Assembly (NCBI GenBank): GCA_003144015.1
Contig: QFWS01000008.1
Span: 59,615-123,614 of the forward strand
Direction: 5' to 3'
Length of the DNA stretch: 64,000 bases
Source of the DNA: Flavobacteriaceae bacterium LYZ1037
GTDB lineage: Bacteria > Bacteroidota > Bacteroidia > Flavobacteriales > Flavobacteriaceae
Position numbers and translations under genes: made by a program. Shown here piece by piece: positions 54,866-64,000 of the stretch. The notes under the pieces are model-generated. The model ran no database searches and was not told the DNA's origin. It worked only from the letters and a program-made list of their open reading frames with translations. Numbering within the stretch: the stretch's first letter is position 1; each line of letters opens with the position of its first letter.

Positions 54866-54935
54866 CAATTTCGGGTTAACCTCTGGCGAGAATCGTGAAT
54901 GTTGTTTCGAATTAATTATAATAAAATTTAAAGAT
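54866..54935 (+). ncRNA. Candidate ribosomal protein leader of rplS
   Basis: The leader has a G+C-richer core, TTTCGGGTTAACCTCTGGCG, with short self-complementary parts (GGTTAACC), in an otherwise AT-rich stretch. A structured L19 leader has been described for Flavobacteria, as far as I recall, in which the protein represses its own mRNA. Whether this sequence fits that model needs a covariance search. Confidence 0.4.
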
Positions 54936-55289
54936 ATGGAATCTTTATTAAAATTTGTACAAGACGAATTTGTAACAAAAAAAGATTTTCCAGAGTTTAG
55001 CGCTGGAGACACAATTACAGTTTACTACGAAATTAGAGAAGGAGAAAAAGTTCGTACTCAATTTTTTAGAGGTGTAGTTATTCAAAAAAGAGGCTCTGGA
55101 GCTTCTGAAACATTTACCATTAGAAAAATGTCTGGAATTATAGGTGTAGAACGTATTATACCTGTAAACATGCCAGCTTTACAAAAAATTGAAGTGAACA
55201 AAAAAGGTAGCGTTCGTAGAGCTCGTATCTATTACTTCAGAGGTCTTACTGGTAAAAAAGCAAGAATTAAAGAAAGTATGAAACGTTAA
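54936..55289 (+). CDS. rplS: 50S ribosomal protein L19
   Basis: Protein at the 30S-50S interface. The 117-residue sequence contains the signature FSAGDTITVYYEIREGEKVRTQFFRG, then VIQKRGSGASETFTIRKMSG and the basic end YYFRGLTGKKARIKE. Length and content are normal. It is transcribed alone from its own promoter with a leader of about 70 bases, and ends at a strong terminator 20 bases after the stop. Confidence 0.98.
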   Translation: MESLLKFVQDEFVTKKDFPEFSAGDTITVYYEIREGEKVRTQFFRGVVIQKRGSGASETFTIRKMSGIIGVERIIPVNMPALQKIEVNKKGSVRRARIYYFRGLTGKKARIKESMKR

Positions 55290-55309
55290 TAAACGTTTAA
55301 TAACATTGA

Positions 55310-55337
55310 AAAGCCCTGTAATTACAGGGCTTTTTTT
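55310..55337 (+). terminator. Terminator of rplS
   Basis: AAGCCCTGTA pairs with TACAGGGCTT and is followed by seven T residues. Confidence 0.9.
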
Positions 55338-55886
55338 ATTAACAAAAGTTAATAACTTCAGTTTATAAAATGTTGATATCTAATATGTTAAATGTCTTGA
55401 TTTTTAACCCTTATTATCTTATCTTAGTATAAGAATTTATAAACAACGACAGTTGGTTTCATGTAAATGAATTAGTTATAGACTCTTTTAAAGATACGTT
55501 CTTTAAAATAATTGTTTTTTGAGATTTCAAGGTGGCAGGTGTATGCGTGTTTAACCAAGAGATCATGAAGCCTTAATAAGTGTTGCATGCTTAGCAGACA
55601 ATAACTGGAATGGTGGAAAGTTTCAAAAAATAGTATATGTGAAAACAAATACTAGAATAAGAAACAATGTTTTACAAGATGTAAATTGTGAAAACGACGT
55701 ACAATAAGTAAATCATCAAGAAAAGCAATTAAACTAGAAACATTTAGCAACAGATCAATACATTTTGAAAATTGCACCAAAGAATGTTTCTTTTGAAATA
55801 GTGACACTTGAATTGAAATGTGTAAATAAAAATTTTATGCTATTTAGTAGCAATGCTAAATTAAATCATGTGATACTATCTCAAAG
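55338..55886. other. Long gene-free stretch, candidate noncoding RNA or gene relic
   Basis: No intact gene is visible on either strand. A possible promoter is CTTGA with TTG at 55397-55399, a 20-base gap, then TATCTTAG at 55420-55427 (one mismatch to TAnnTTTG), and a strong terminator ends the stretch at 55887. The segment around 55545-55600 is G+C-richer (AAGGTGGCAGGTGTATGCGTG, read in pieces). A 22-codon frame at 55639-55707 starts KTNTRIRNNVLQDV, which resembles the first residues of BON-domain proteins. It could be an RNA gene of about 500 bases or a decayed gene. I did not find hallmarks of tmRNA, RNase P RNA or SRP RNA. Confidence 0.4.
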
Positions 55887-55936
55887 AAAGCCATATCAGA
55901 TATAGATTTCGGTCTATTGTGATATGGCTTTTGTTT
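55887..55936 (+). terminator. Strong terminator ending the gene-free stretch
   Basis: AAAGCCATATCA (55887-55898) pairs with TGATATGGCTTT (55920-55931). The inner part TATAGA/TCTAT adds pairing around TTTCGG, and TTGTTTT follows. No gene on the plus strand ends here. Confidence 0.75.
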
Positions 55937-55950
55937 TATAGAAACCTCCT

Positions 55951-55958
55951 TATCTTTG
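55951..55958 (+). promoter_or_regulatory. -7 promoter box for the pentapeptide gene
   Basis: TATCTTTG is a perfect TAnnTTTG, 25 bases before the ATG at 55984 and just after the preceding terminator. Confidence 0.55.
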
Positions 55959-55983
55959 ATGTAAAAAAAGATCCTTAAACGCC

Positions 55984-56556
55984 ATGAGTCTACTTTTAAT
56001 AATAGAACAAGATTTTAAAAAAATTGATTTTACTAAAGAAGAGTTTCAAAAAGCAGAATATGATACCTGTACCTTTATAGGTTGTAATTTTTCTGAAACA
56101 TTTCTTTCTGACATTACGTTTATAGAATGTGAATTTATAAACTGTAACTTAAGTGGTGTAAAAGTTAGAAATACAACATTTAAAGAAGCAGTTTTTACAG
56201 ATTGTAAATTACTTGGCATTCCTTTTAACGATTGTAATCACTTTTTGATGTCGTTTACTTTTAATCAATCTAATTTAAGTTTTTCTTCATTCTATAAATG
56301 CAATGGAAGTAAAACAGTATTTGATAACTGTATTCTAGAAAACATCGATTTTTCTGAAGCTAATTTTAATCAAGCTAAATTTATAAACTGTAATTTATTC
56401 CAAAGTGTTTTTAATAATTCAAATTTAGAAAAAGCAGATTTTAGAACTTCATTTAATTTCTACATAAATCCTGAAATAAATAGGCTGAAACAAGCAAAAT
56501 TCTCAAAAGAAGGTGCTTTAGGATTATTAGAATCTTATAATCTGGACATAGAATAA
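55984..56556 (+). CDS. Pentapeptide-repeat protein, Qnr-like size
   Basis: A 190-residue protein made almost wholly of pentapeptide units such as CTFIG, CNFSE, CEFIN, CNLSG, CKLLG, CNLFQ and NLEKADF. These fold into a right-handed quadrilateral beta helix. The cysteine-rich first positions and overall length are like the Qnr/McbG group, whose members protect DNA gyrase, but the short helical ending (EGALGLLESYNLDIE) is seen in several subfamilies. Protection of gyrase is only a possibility. It has its own promoter and no associated mobility genes. Confidence 0.82.
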   Translation: MSLLLIIEQDFKKIDFTKEEFQKAEYDTCTFIGCNFSETFLSDITFIECEFINCNLSGVKVRNTTFKEAVFTDCKLLGIPFNDCNHFLMSFTFNQSNLSFSSFYKCNGSKTVFDNCILENIDFSEANFNQAKFINCNLFQSVFNNSNLEKADFRTSFNFYINPEINRLKQAKFSKEGALGLLESYNLDIE

Positions 56557-56647
56557 TCAAATTATCAATAAGTAATTTAATTATTTGTCAACTTCATAAA
56601 ATAGGTGTGTTTAAGAGTATCTTCACTAAATACTGTTTGAAAATTCA

Positions 56648-56655
56648 TATATTTG
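56648..56655 (+). promoter_or_regulatory. -7 promoter box for icd
   Basis: TATATTTG is a perfect match, followed by GCAAGG. It leaves about 45 bases of leader before ATG 56705. Confidence 0.55.
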
Positions 56656-56686
56656 CAAGGCTTAAAAAAACAAGCTCTTCAATTAA

Positions 56687-58933
<2,247 letters not shown>

Positions 58934-58950
58934 TTATAAAGATTATGTTA

Positions 58951-58979
58951 AAAGCTCCTTCTTAGGAGCTTTTTTTTTA
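58951..58979 (+). terminator. Terminator of icd
   Basis: AAAGCTCCT pairs with AGGAGCTTT around TCTT and is followed by a long T run. Confidence 0.88.
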
Positions 58980-59005
58980 TAGATTTATTAAAATTACCAA
59001 TCTTC

Positions 59006-61381
59006 ATGAACTTACGTTTTATCTATTTAATTCTTGTTATATGTTTAAATATAAATTGGGTCTATTCACAAGATAAAGTAACGTTAAGTGGTATTGTTTC
59101 AGACAAAAAAAGCAACGAAACACTTATTGGTGTTAATATTTTATTCCCTGAATTAAATACTGGTGCAACTACTAATGAGTATGGATTCTACTCCTTAACA
59201 CTTCCAAAAGGCACATATAATATTGTAATTAGTTATTTAGGATTTAAAGATATTTCTGAAACTATAAGTTTAAATGAAGATCTTACTAAAAATGTTAGTC
59301 TGGAAGAAGCTATAGAGAGCCTTAATGAAGTGGTTATTGAAAAAAATGTTGAAAGACTCAATATTCGCAAACCACAAATGAGTATGAATTCATTAACATC
59401 AAATACTATTAAGCAAATTCCAGTTGTTTTAGGTGAAGCTGATGTTATTAGAGCTATTACATTATTGCCAGGAGTAACAAATGCTGGTGAAGGTGCATCT
59501 GGGTTTAATGTTCGTGGAGGTGCAGCAGACCAAAATTTGATATTATTAGACGAAGCAACAATTTATAATTCTTCTCACCTCTTTGGCTTGTTTTCTGTTT
59601 TTAATCCAGATGCAATTAAAGATTTAAAATTATATAAAGGAGGAATTCCAGCACGATATGGAGGACGAGTTTCATCTGTTTTAGATATTTATCAAAAAGA
59701 AGGAAACAGTAATGAATTTCATGTAAATGGTGGCATTGGATTAATTTCTAGCCGTCTTTTAGCCGAAGGACCTATTACCAAAGGAAAAGGTTCGTTTCTT
59801 TTGGGTGGTAGAGCAACTTATGCACATTTATTTTTACCTTTATTCGACATCGAGAATAAAGCATATTTCTACGATCTAAACACCAAGATTAGCTATAAAC
59901 TTAATCAAAAAAATAATGTATATATCTCAGGCTATTTTGGGAGAGATGTGTTTAGTTTCGATGAAAGTTTTAAAAACACCTATGGAAATTCTGTCTTGAA
60001 TTTTAGATGGAATCACTTGTTTTCTAATAAATTATTTTCTAATCTGTCTTTAATCTACTCTGATTATTACTATGGATTGAACTTAGATTTTATAGGATTT
60101 AACTGGGATTCTGGTATTAGAAATTTCAATTTAAAATATGATTTTAAACATTATGTAAGCGAAAACATTAAACTTCAATATGGTTTCAATAGCATCTATC
60201 ATAAATTTAACCCAGGAGAGATTAAACCCTCAGGAGAAAATTCAGGAATTAATGCCGACAAATTAATAGATAAGTACGCTTTTGAAAATGCCATTTATAT
60301 TGATGTAGAACATAAATTAACCGAAAAGCTCATGGCTTCTTATGGCTTAAGGTATAGTTCGTTTTTACGATTGGGCCAAGAAGAATTAAATATATACAAA
60401 AACAATCAAGCTGTACTTTATAATCAAGAACTTCAAATCTATGAAAAAGCAGATCCTATTGGAACCGAAACTTTTAAACGAAGCGATATAATTAAATCTT
60501 TTGGGAATTTTGAGCCTAGAGTAGCTTTGGCTTATGAGCTTAATTATAATACGTCTATCAAAGCTAGTTACAACCGAATGAGTCAATTTCTTCACTTGTT
60601 ATCAAATACAAGCTCACCTACTCCATTAGATATTTGGACTCCCAGTGGTAAATATGTAAAACCTCAAATTCTAGATCAAGTAGCTTTAGGTTATTTTAAA
60701 AATATTAACGACAATACTTATTCTTTAGAAATAGAAACTTTCTATAAAAAAATAAAAAACAGAATCGATTATATTGATGGGGCTGATCTTATTGCAAATG
60801 ATGCTATCGAACAAGTTATATTAAATGGCAAAGCAAAAGCATATGGCTTAGAGATTTTATTCAGAAAAAATGAAGGCCGATTTAAAGGTTGGATAGCCTA
60901 TACATTATCAAAGTCTGAACAACAAACACCAGGAAGAACACCTGAAGAACCTGGAATTAATAATGGTAAATGGTACAGCACAGCTTACGATAAAACTCAT
61001 GATATATCCTTCACAGGGAGCTATGATCTTAACAATAAATGGCGTTTTAATGTCAATTTTTTATTCCAAACGGGACAACCAGTTACTTATCCTAATGCAC
61101 AATACGAATATAATGGTATCACGGTACCCAACTATGGATTAAGAAATGAATATCGATTACCAAGCTATAATAGATTGGATTTTTCTGCCACTTATGTCCC
61201 AAAACCAGAAAAATTAAAAGGCTGGCAAAGCGAATGGGTTTTTGGGATATATAATGTGTATAACAGACGAAACGCTGCCTCTATTTCTTTCAGAGAAAAC
61301 GTAGATACTAGTACAAATGAAGCTGTAAAACTATCAATTTTCGGTATTGTACCATCTATTTCTTATAATTTTAAATTTTAA
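59006..61381 (+). CDS. TonB-dependent outer-membrane receptor
   Basis: A 791-residue receptor. Signal peptide ends NINWVYSQ near residue 22. A carboxypeptidase-regulatory-like domain (about 25-105, TLSGIVSDKKSNETLIGVNI) is followed by the plug (about 125-230, with ITLLPGVTNAGEGASGFNVRGG, split here as a landmark, and YKGGIPARYGGRVSSVLDI) and a 22-strand-type barrel ending in the aromatic PSISYNFKF. It imports an unknown ligand driven by TonB. No SusD gene follows; instead a DUF4249 lipoprotein gene begins five bases downstream. The gene starts 26 bases after the icd terminator. Confidence 0.9.
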   Translation: MNLRFIYLILVICLNINWVYSQDKVTLSGIVSDKKSNETLIGVNILFPELNTGATTNEYGFYSLTLPKGTYNIVISYLGFKDISETISLNEDLTKNVSLEEAIESLNEVVIEKNVERLNIRKPQMSMNSLTSNTIKQIPVVLGEADVIRAITLLPGVTNAGEGASGFNVRGGAADQNLILLDEATIYNSSHLFGLFSVFNPDAIKDLKLYKGGIPARYGGRVSSVLDIYQKEGNSNEFHVNGGIGLISSRLLAEGPITKGKGSFLLGGRATYAHLFLPLFDIENKAYFYDLNTKISYKLNQKNNVYISGYFGRDVFSFDESFKNTYGNSVLNFRWNHLFSNKLFSNLSLIYSDYYYGLNLDFIGFNWDSGIRNFNLKYDFKHYVSENIKLQYGFNSIYHKFNPGEIKPSGENSGINADKLIDKYAFENAIYIDVEHKLTEKLMASYGLRYSSFLRLGQEELNIYKNNQAVLYNQELQIYEKADPIGTETFKRSDIIKSFGNFEPRVALAYELNYNTSIKASYNRMSQFLHLLSNTSSPTPLDIWTPSGKYVKPQILDQVALGYFKNINDNTYSLEIETFYKKIKNRIDYIDGADLIANDAIEQVILNGKAKAYGLEILFRKNEGRFKGWIAYTLSKSEQQTPGRTPEEPGINNGKWYSTAYDKTHDISFTGSYDLNNKWRFNVNFLFQTGQPVTYPNAQYEYNGITVPNYGLRNEYRLPSYNRLDFSATYVPKPEKLKGWQSEWVFGIYNVYNRRNAASISFRENVDTSTNEAVKLSIFGIVPSISYNFKF

Positions 61382-61385
61382 ACTT

Positions 61386-62207
61386 ATGAAACTACAACTT
61401 CTATATTTTCTTATTATATTTTTAGGTTGTCTTTCTTGTGAAGATGTTATCGAAGTAGATGTTCCGACTTCTCAACCAAAATTAGTAATTGATGCATCTA
61501 TAAATTGGTATAAAGGAACTAGTGGTAACGAACAATTTATTAAACTCTCTCTCACAGCACCCTATTTCGATGAAGAAATTCCTCCAGCTAATAATGCTCA
61601 GGTATTTATTACAGACGAAAACAATAACATCTTTAATTTTATAGAAGGTGGAGAATCTGGTATTTATTTAAATTCGACGTTCAATCCTGTTATTAATGCA
61701 GAATATCAATTAACTATTATCTATAAAGGTGAAACTTATACTGGCACTGAGACTCTATTAGCTGTACCAGAATTTGAGTATATAGAGCAAGATTTAGAAG
61801 GTGGTATAACTGGTGAGGATACCGAAATTAAAGCTTATTTTATAGATCCTATTGATCAAGAAAATTATTATTTTTTCGAATACACACCTAGTATACCTGT
61901 AGTTAAAACCTTAGATACTTTTAAAGATGAGTTCGTTAATGGAAATTTAATTTTTGGGTATTATGTTCAAGAAGATTTAAATCCCAACGATAGCGTAATT
62001 ATTAGAAATTATGGTGTTTCAAAACGGTTTTACGAATTCATGTATATTCTATTACAACAAACTGGAGATAATGCTGGTGGTCCATTCGGAACCCAACCAG
62101 CTACTGTAAGAGGAAACTGCGTCAATACATCCAATTCTAATAATTATCCATTAGGCTATTTTAGACTGTCTGAAGTTTCAGAAGTTACTTATACCATTAT
62201 AGAATAA
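61386..62207 (+). CDS. DUF4249 lipoprotein, partner of the TonB receptor
   Basis: From ATG 61386 the protein has 273 residues with the lipoprotein signal MKLQLLYFLIIFLGCLSCED, Cys18 being lipidated. The N-terminal strand VIEVDVPTSQPKLVIDASIN, the following YTGTETLLAVPEFE and NYYFFEYTP are typical of DUF4249. The frame begins further upstream at 61347 inside the receptor gene, but only ATG 61386 gives a proper signal. Such lipoproteins accompany TonB receptors that lack a SusD and probably form their extracellular lid or binding protein; this is inferred from gene pairing. Confidence 0.85.
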   Translation: MKLQLLYFLIIFLGCLSCEDVIEVDVPTSQPKLVIDASINWYKGTSGNEQFIKLSLTAPYFDEEIPPANNAQVFITDENNNIFNFIEGGESGIYLNSTFNPVINAEYQLTIIYKGETYTGTETLLAVPEFEYIEQDLEGGITGEDTEIKAYFIDPIDQENYYFFEYTPSIPVVKTLDTFKDEFVNGNLIFGYYVQEDLNPNDSVIIRNYGVSKRFYEFMYILLQQTGDNAGGPFGTQPATVRGNCVNTSNSNNYPLGYFRLSEVSEVTYTIIE

Positions 62208-62250
62208 TATAAATCTTGACATTTAATCTATTCCATTAGGAATAAATAAG

Positions 62251-62258
62251 TAATTTTG
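62251..62258 (+). promoter_or_regulatory. -7 promoter box for murQ
   Basis: TAATTTTG is a perfect TAnnTTTG that ends five bases before ATG 62264, predicting a leaderless mRNA. Confidence 0.55.
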
Positions 62259-62263
62259 CTTCT

Positions 62264-63094
62264 ATGAAATTTATAAAAACGACAGAACAAGATTCTAATT
62301 ACAATGATTTAGAAAAAATGTCTGTTTCAGAATTATTAACTAATATTAATTCTGAAGATAAATCAGTACCTCTTGCCGTAGAAAAAGCCATTCCTCAAAT
62401 TGAAGTATTAGTGAATCAAATTGTTGAAAAACTTCAAAATGGTGGTCGTTTATTTTATATTGGAGCAGGTACAAGTGGTCGGTTAGGAATTCTTGATGCC
62501 TCTGAATGCTCTCCAACATTTGGAGTATCTCACAACTTAGTAATTGGTCTTATTGCTGGAGGCGATATTGCTATAAGAGAGGCTGTAGAATTTGCTGAAG
62601 ATTCTAAAACACAAGCCTGGGAAGATTTACAAGCTTATAAAATCAATCCAAAAGATGTGGTAGTTGGTATTGCTGCTTCAGGTACAACACCATATGTTAT
62701 TAGTGGTTTAGATATCTGCAATCAAAACCACATTGTAACAGGTTGTATTACTTGCAATAGTGAAAGTCCATTATCTAATATTGCTAAATATCCTATAGAA
62801 GTTATTGTTGGACCAGAATTTGTTACTGGAAGCTCTAGAATGAAAGCTGGAACAGCACAGAAATTAGTACTCAATATGATAACGACTTCTGTCATGATTA
62901 AATTAGGTCATATAAAAGGCAATAAAATGGTAGATATGCAACTAAGCAATAATAAACTAGTTGAAAGAGGCACAAAAATGATTATGAATGAATTACATAT
63001 ATCAAAAAAAGAAGCAGAGCAACTTTTAAATAAATACAAAAACGTTAGAAAAGCAATTCAAAAGTATAATGATGGAAACAAAAAGAACCAATAA
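62264..63094 (+). CDS. murQ: N-acetylmuramic acid 6-phosphate etherase
   Basis: Removes the lactyl ether from MurNAc 6-phosphate during cell-wall recycling. The 276-residue SIS-domain protein shows FYIGAGTSGRLGILDASECSPTFG (landmark; catalytic Glu in the ASEC segment), AGGDIAIREAVEFAEDS, VVVGIAASGTTPYVI and GSSRMKAGTAQKLVLNM. The end is short but complete, with a UBA-like helical tail (HISKKEAEQLLNKYK). It overlaps a small membrane protein gene by 26 bases. No MurNAc transporter or kinase gene is nearby. Confidence 0.95.
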   Translation: MKFIKTTEQDSNYNDLEKMSVSELLTNINSEDKSVPLAVEKAIPQIEVLVNQIVEKLQNGGRLFYIGAGTSGRLGILDASECSPTFGVSHNLVIGLIAGGDIAIREAVEFAEDSKTQAWEDLQAYKINPKDVVVGIAASGTTPYVISGLDICNQNHIVTGCITCNSESPLSNIAKYPIEVIVGPEFVTGSSRMKAGTAQKLVLNMITTSVMIKLGHIKGNKMVDMQLSNNKLVERGTKMIMNELHISKKEAEQLLNKYKNVRKAIQKYNDGNKKNQ

Positions 63095-63311
63095 AGAAAT
63101 ACTTGTTAAAGGAATAAAAAAAATGGGGTTTTCTCTTCTATGTATGTTTCTTGGGCCAACATTAATGTATGTGGCTTTTAGTAATCAAGAAAAGCCACTA
63201 TACATTCCGCTTTTAATTCTTTCATTATTGATATGTAGTCTTGCAATATATTTTGCGTTTATTGGTCTTAAAACTATTATGGATAGTATGTTCCATAAAA
63301 CTTCTAATTAA
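63069..63311 (+). CDS. Small two-helix membrane protein, DUF6095-like
   Basis: An 80-residue protein with two hydrophobic helices (about 18-36 and 44-68) and basic ends, matching the small DUF6095 family found after murQ in Flavobacteriia, as I recall. It begins METKRTNKEILVKGIKKMGF; the first ATG at 63069 overlaps murQ by 26 bases and the next ATG (63072) is equally possible. Function unknown. Its stop overlaps the convergent DinB-like gene by four bases. Confidence 0.7.
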   Translation: MMETKRTNKEILVKGIKKMGFSLLCMFLGPTLMYVAFSNQEKPLYIPLLILSLLICSLAIYFAFIGLKTIMDSMFHKTSN

Positions 63312-63805
63312 AATGTATTAATTTTTGGCGTTGTTGGGTTATACCCAAAAGTATCATCTTCTAAACGCATTCCTATCCCTTCTAAAATATAATTTATTAT
63401 AGCATAATGATGAATCGTATGACTGTTGGCTTGTGAAAGTAATCCAGAAAAAGTATAGTTTATGTCTGTTTTTCCTAAACCTAAATCATCCGATACAAAA
63501 ACTATTCTATCTAAATCTGCATCATCAATGCTCTCCATTTTTTTAATAATTTCATTGAAATAATTTAAAGCCTTAATACAGCAGTTTTCCACCTCTAAAT
63601 CTCTCGTTCTTATAGTTAAATCAATTATTTGATTTTTGGGAGTTAATATACAATCATAAAAATCAAGAATATGTCTTAAATGAGAGCCAATACTAGAATA
63701 ATATGGAGAAACAGTCTTATTCTTTAAAATATCATCCGTAATACTAGCTAATAAAACCTCAGATTTCTTTAGTGATAATAAATTAGCTTTTAAAATAAGG
63801 TTCAT
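63308..63805 (-). CDS. DinB-like metal-binding protein
   Basis: A 165-residue four-helix-bundle protein. Histidines occur at the usual DinB places: SIGSHLRHILDFYD (His42 and His45) and ANSHTIHHYAIINYIL in the last helix, which together could bind a divalent metal. DinB-fold proteins include thiol transferases and many of unknown role. No partner gene is apparent. It lies between the convergent small membrane protein and the rRNA terminator, without a perfect promoter box. Confidence 0.72.
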   Translation of the reverse strand: MNLILKANLLSLKKSEVLLASITDDILKNKTVSPYYSSIGSHLRHILDFYDCILTPKNQIIDLTIRTRDLEVENCCIKALNYFNEIIKKMESIDDADLDRIVFVSDDLGLGKTDINYTFSGLLSQANSHTIHHYAIINYILEGIGMRLEDDTFGYNPTTPKINTF

Positions 63806-63902
63806 AAATATTTATTATAAATATAGAAATCTAATATTTCGAATATAATCAAATTTGATGAATTGGTCTTAAAAAACCAAGAACCTTACATAATATATTT
63901 AA

Positions 63903-63938
63903 CAAAAAAATCCCGATTCAAAAAAATGAATCGGGATT
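63903..63938 (-). terminator. rRNA operon terminator
   Basis: On the minus strand AATCCCGATTCA and TGAATCGGGATT form a perfect 12-pair stem with a six-base loop, followed by a run of U. It lies seven bases beyond the 5S rRNA 3' end. Confidence 0.88.
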
Positions 63939-63945
63939 CTAAAAA

Positions 63946-64000
63946 GGCGATGACCTACTCTTCCACAAATGCAGTACCATCGGCGCTAATGGGCTTAACT
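63946..64000 (-). rRNA. rrf: 5S ribosomal RNA, 3' part
   Basis: The reverse complement reads AAGCCCATTAGCGCC, GATGGTACTGC, then GAAGAGTAGGTCATCGCC, the conserved 3' half of bacterial 5S rRNA (loop C region to the terminal helix). About 55 bases are present; the 5' half and the rest of the rRNA operon are beyond the right edge. The exact 3' end is uncertain by a few bases. Confidence 0.92.

Noticed and set aside
55338..55886. RNase P RNA, tmRNA or SRP RNA in the gap after rplS
   Set aside because: The conserved segments of these RNAs, such as GAGGAAAGTCC or a TTCGAATCC-CCA end, are not present.
59006..62207. SusCD polysaccharide utilisation locus
   Set aside because: The lipoprotein is of the DUF4249 type and no glycoside hydrolase or SusD gene is close.

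Overview
The window is a chromosomal stretch of a marine-type member of the Flavobacteriaceae (Bacteroidota). Evidence: low G+C, tightly packed genes, three proteins with type IX secretion (T9SS) sorting tails or their beginning, a TonB-dependent receptor paired with a DUF4249 lipoprotein, flavobacterial families such as DUF4835 and DUF6913, almost no Shine-Dalgarno sequences, and many copies of the Bacteroidota -7 promoter element TAnnTTTG. The genus cannot be fixed from the sequence; the gene set resembles the Winogradskyella/Lacinutrix/Olleya group. No prophage, CRISPR array, insertion sequence or tRNA gene was seen.

Layout. 1-9.4 kb: a cut-off T9SS adhesin-like gene, deoC-deoD nucleoside salvage, smpB, pcm, a Gfo/Idh/MocA oxidoreductase, a 3-hydroxyacyl-CoA dehydrogenase, a DUF1015 protein and a YggS protein. 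9.4-15.1 kb: an exonuclease/GIY-YIG protein whose normal start codon is missing, a DUF3857 protein, a potassium channel with an added zinc ribbon, miaA and a small secreted protein. 15.1-20.1 kb (minus): a two-component system and a glycosyltransferase-YbbR-coaE operon. 20.1-30.0 kb (minus): a T9SS P-domain protein, fabI, the bamD-rpoZ-coaBC-DUF4835-recN cluster, and DUF6913-dapA. 30.0-34.2 kb: a 5'-nucleotidase split over two genes, then three tandem YhhN-like membrane proteins. 34.3-41.2 kb: ligA, prmC and a GNAT gene (minus), then ribD, a HAD hydrolase, an EamA exporter and a YigZ protein (plus), then a thioesterase (minus). 41.4-45.5 kb: dnaA, a small phosphatase, a T9SS sugar dehydrogenase and an RsmI-like methylase. 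45.5-49.5 kb (minus): a lytic-transglycosylase-like protein and the dapF-GNAT-mltG-DUF2279 operon. 49.7-63.3 kb (plus): a Do-type protease, gap, a coiled-coil membrane protein, a GNAT gene, trmD, rplS, a pentapeptide protein, monomeric icd, a TonB receptor with its DUF4249 lipoprotein, murQ and a small membrane protein. The right edge holds a DinB-like gene and the 3' end of a minus-strand 5S rRNA, so an rRNA operon continues beyond the window.

Most genes are housekeeping: envelope assembly (bamD, mltG, murQ, dapA, dapF, fabI), coenzyme A synthesis (coaBC, coaE), DNA and RNA maintenance (dnaA, recN, ligA, miaA, trmD, smpB, rplS) and central carbon metabolism (gap, icd, deoC). No clearly new multi-gene system is visible. 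The signals most worth following are the lost start codon beside a repeat-like element at 9.35-9.45 kb, -7 boxes that sit directly on start codons in several operons (predicted leaderless mRNAs), a roughly 640-base gene-free stretch after rplS that ends in a strong terminator, and structured leaders before rplS and gap. Coordinates and motifs were read by eye; family names come from recognition of motifs, not from a database search.
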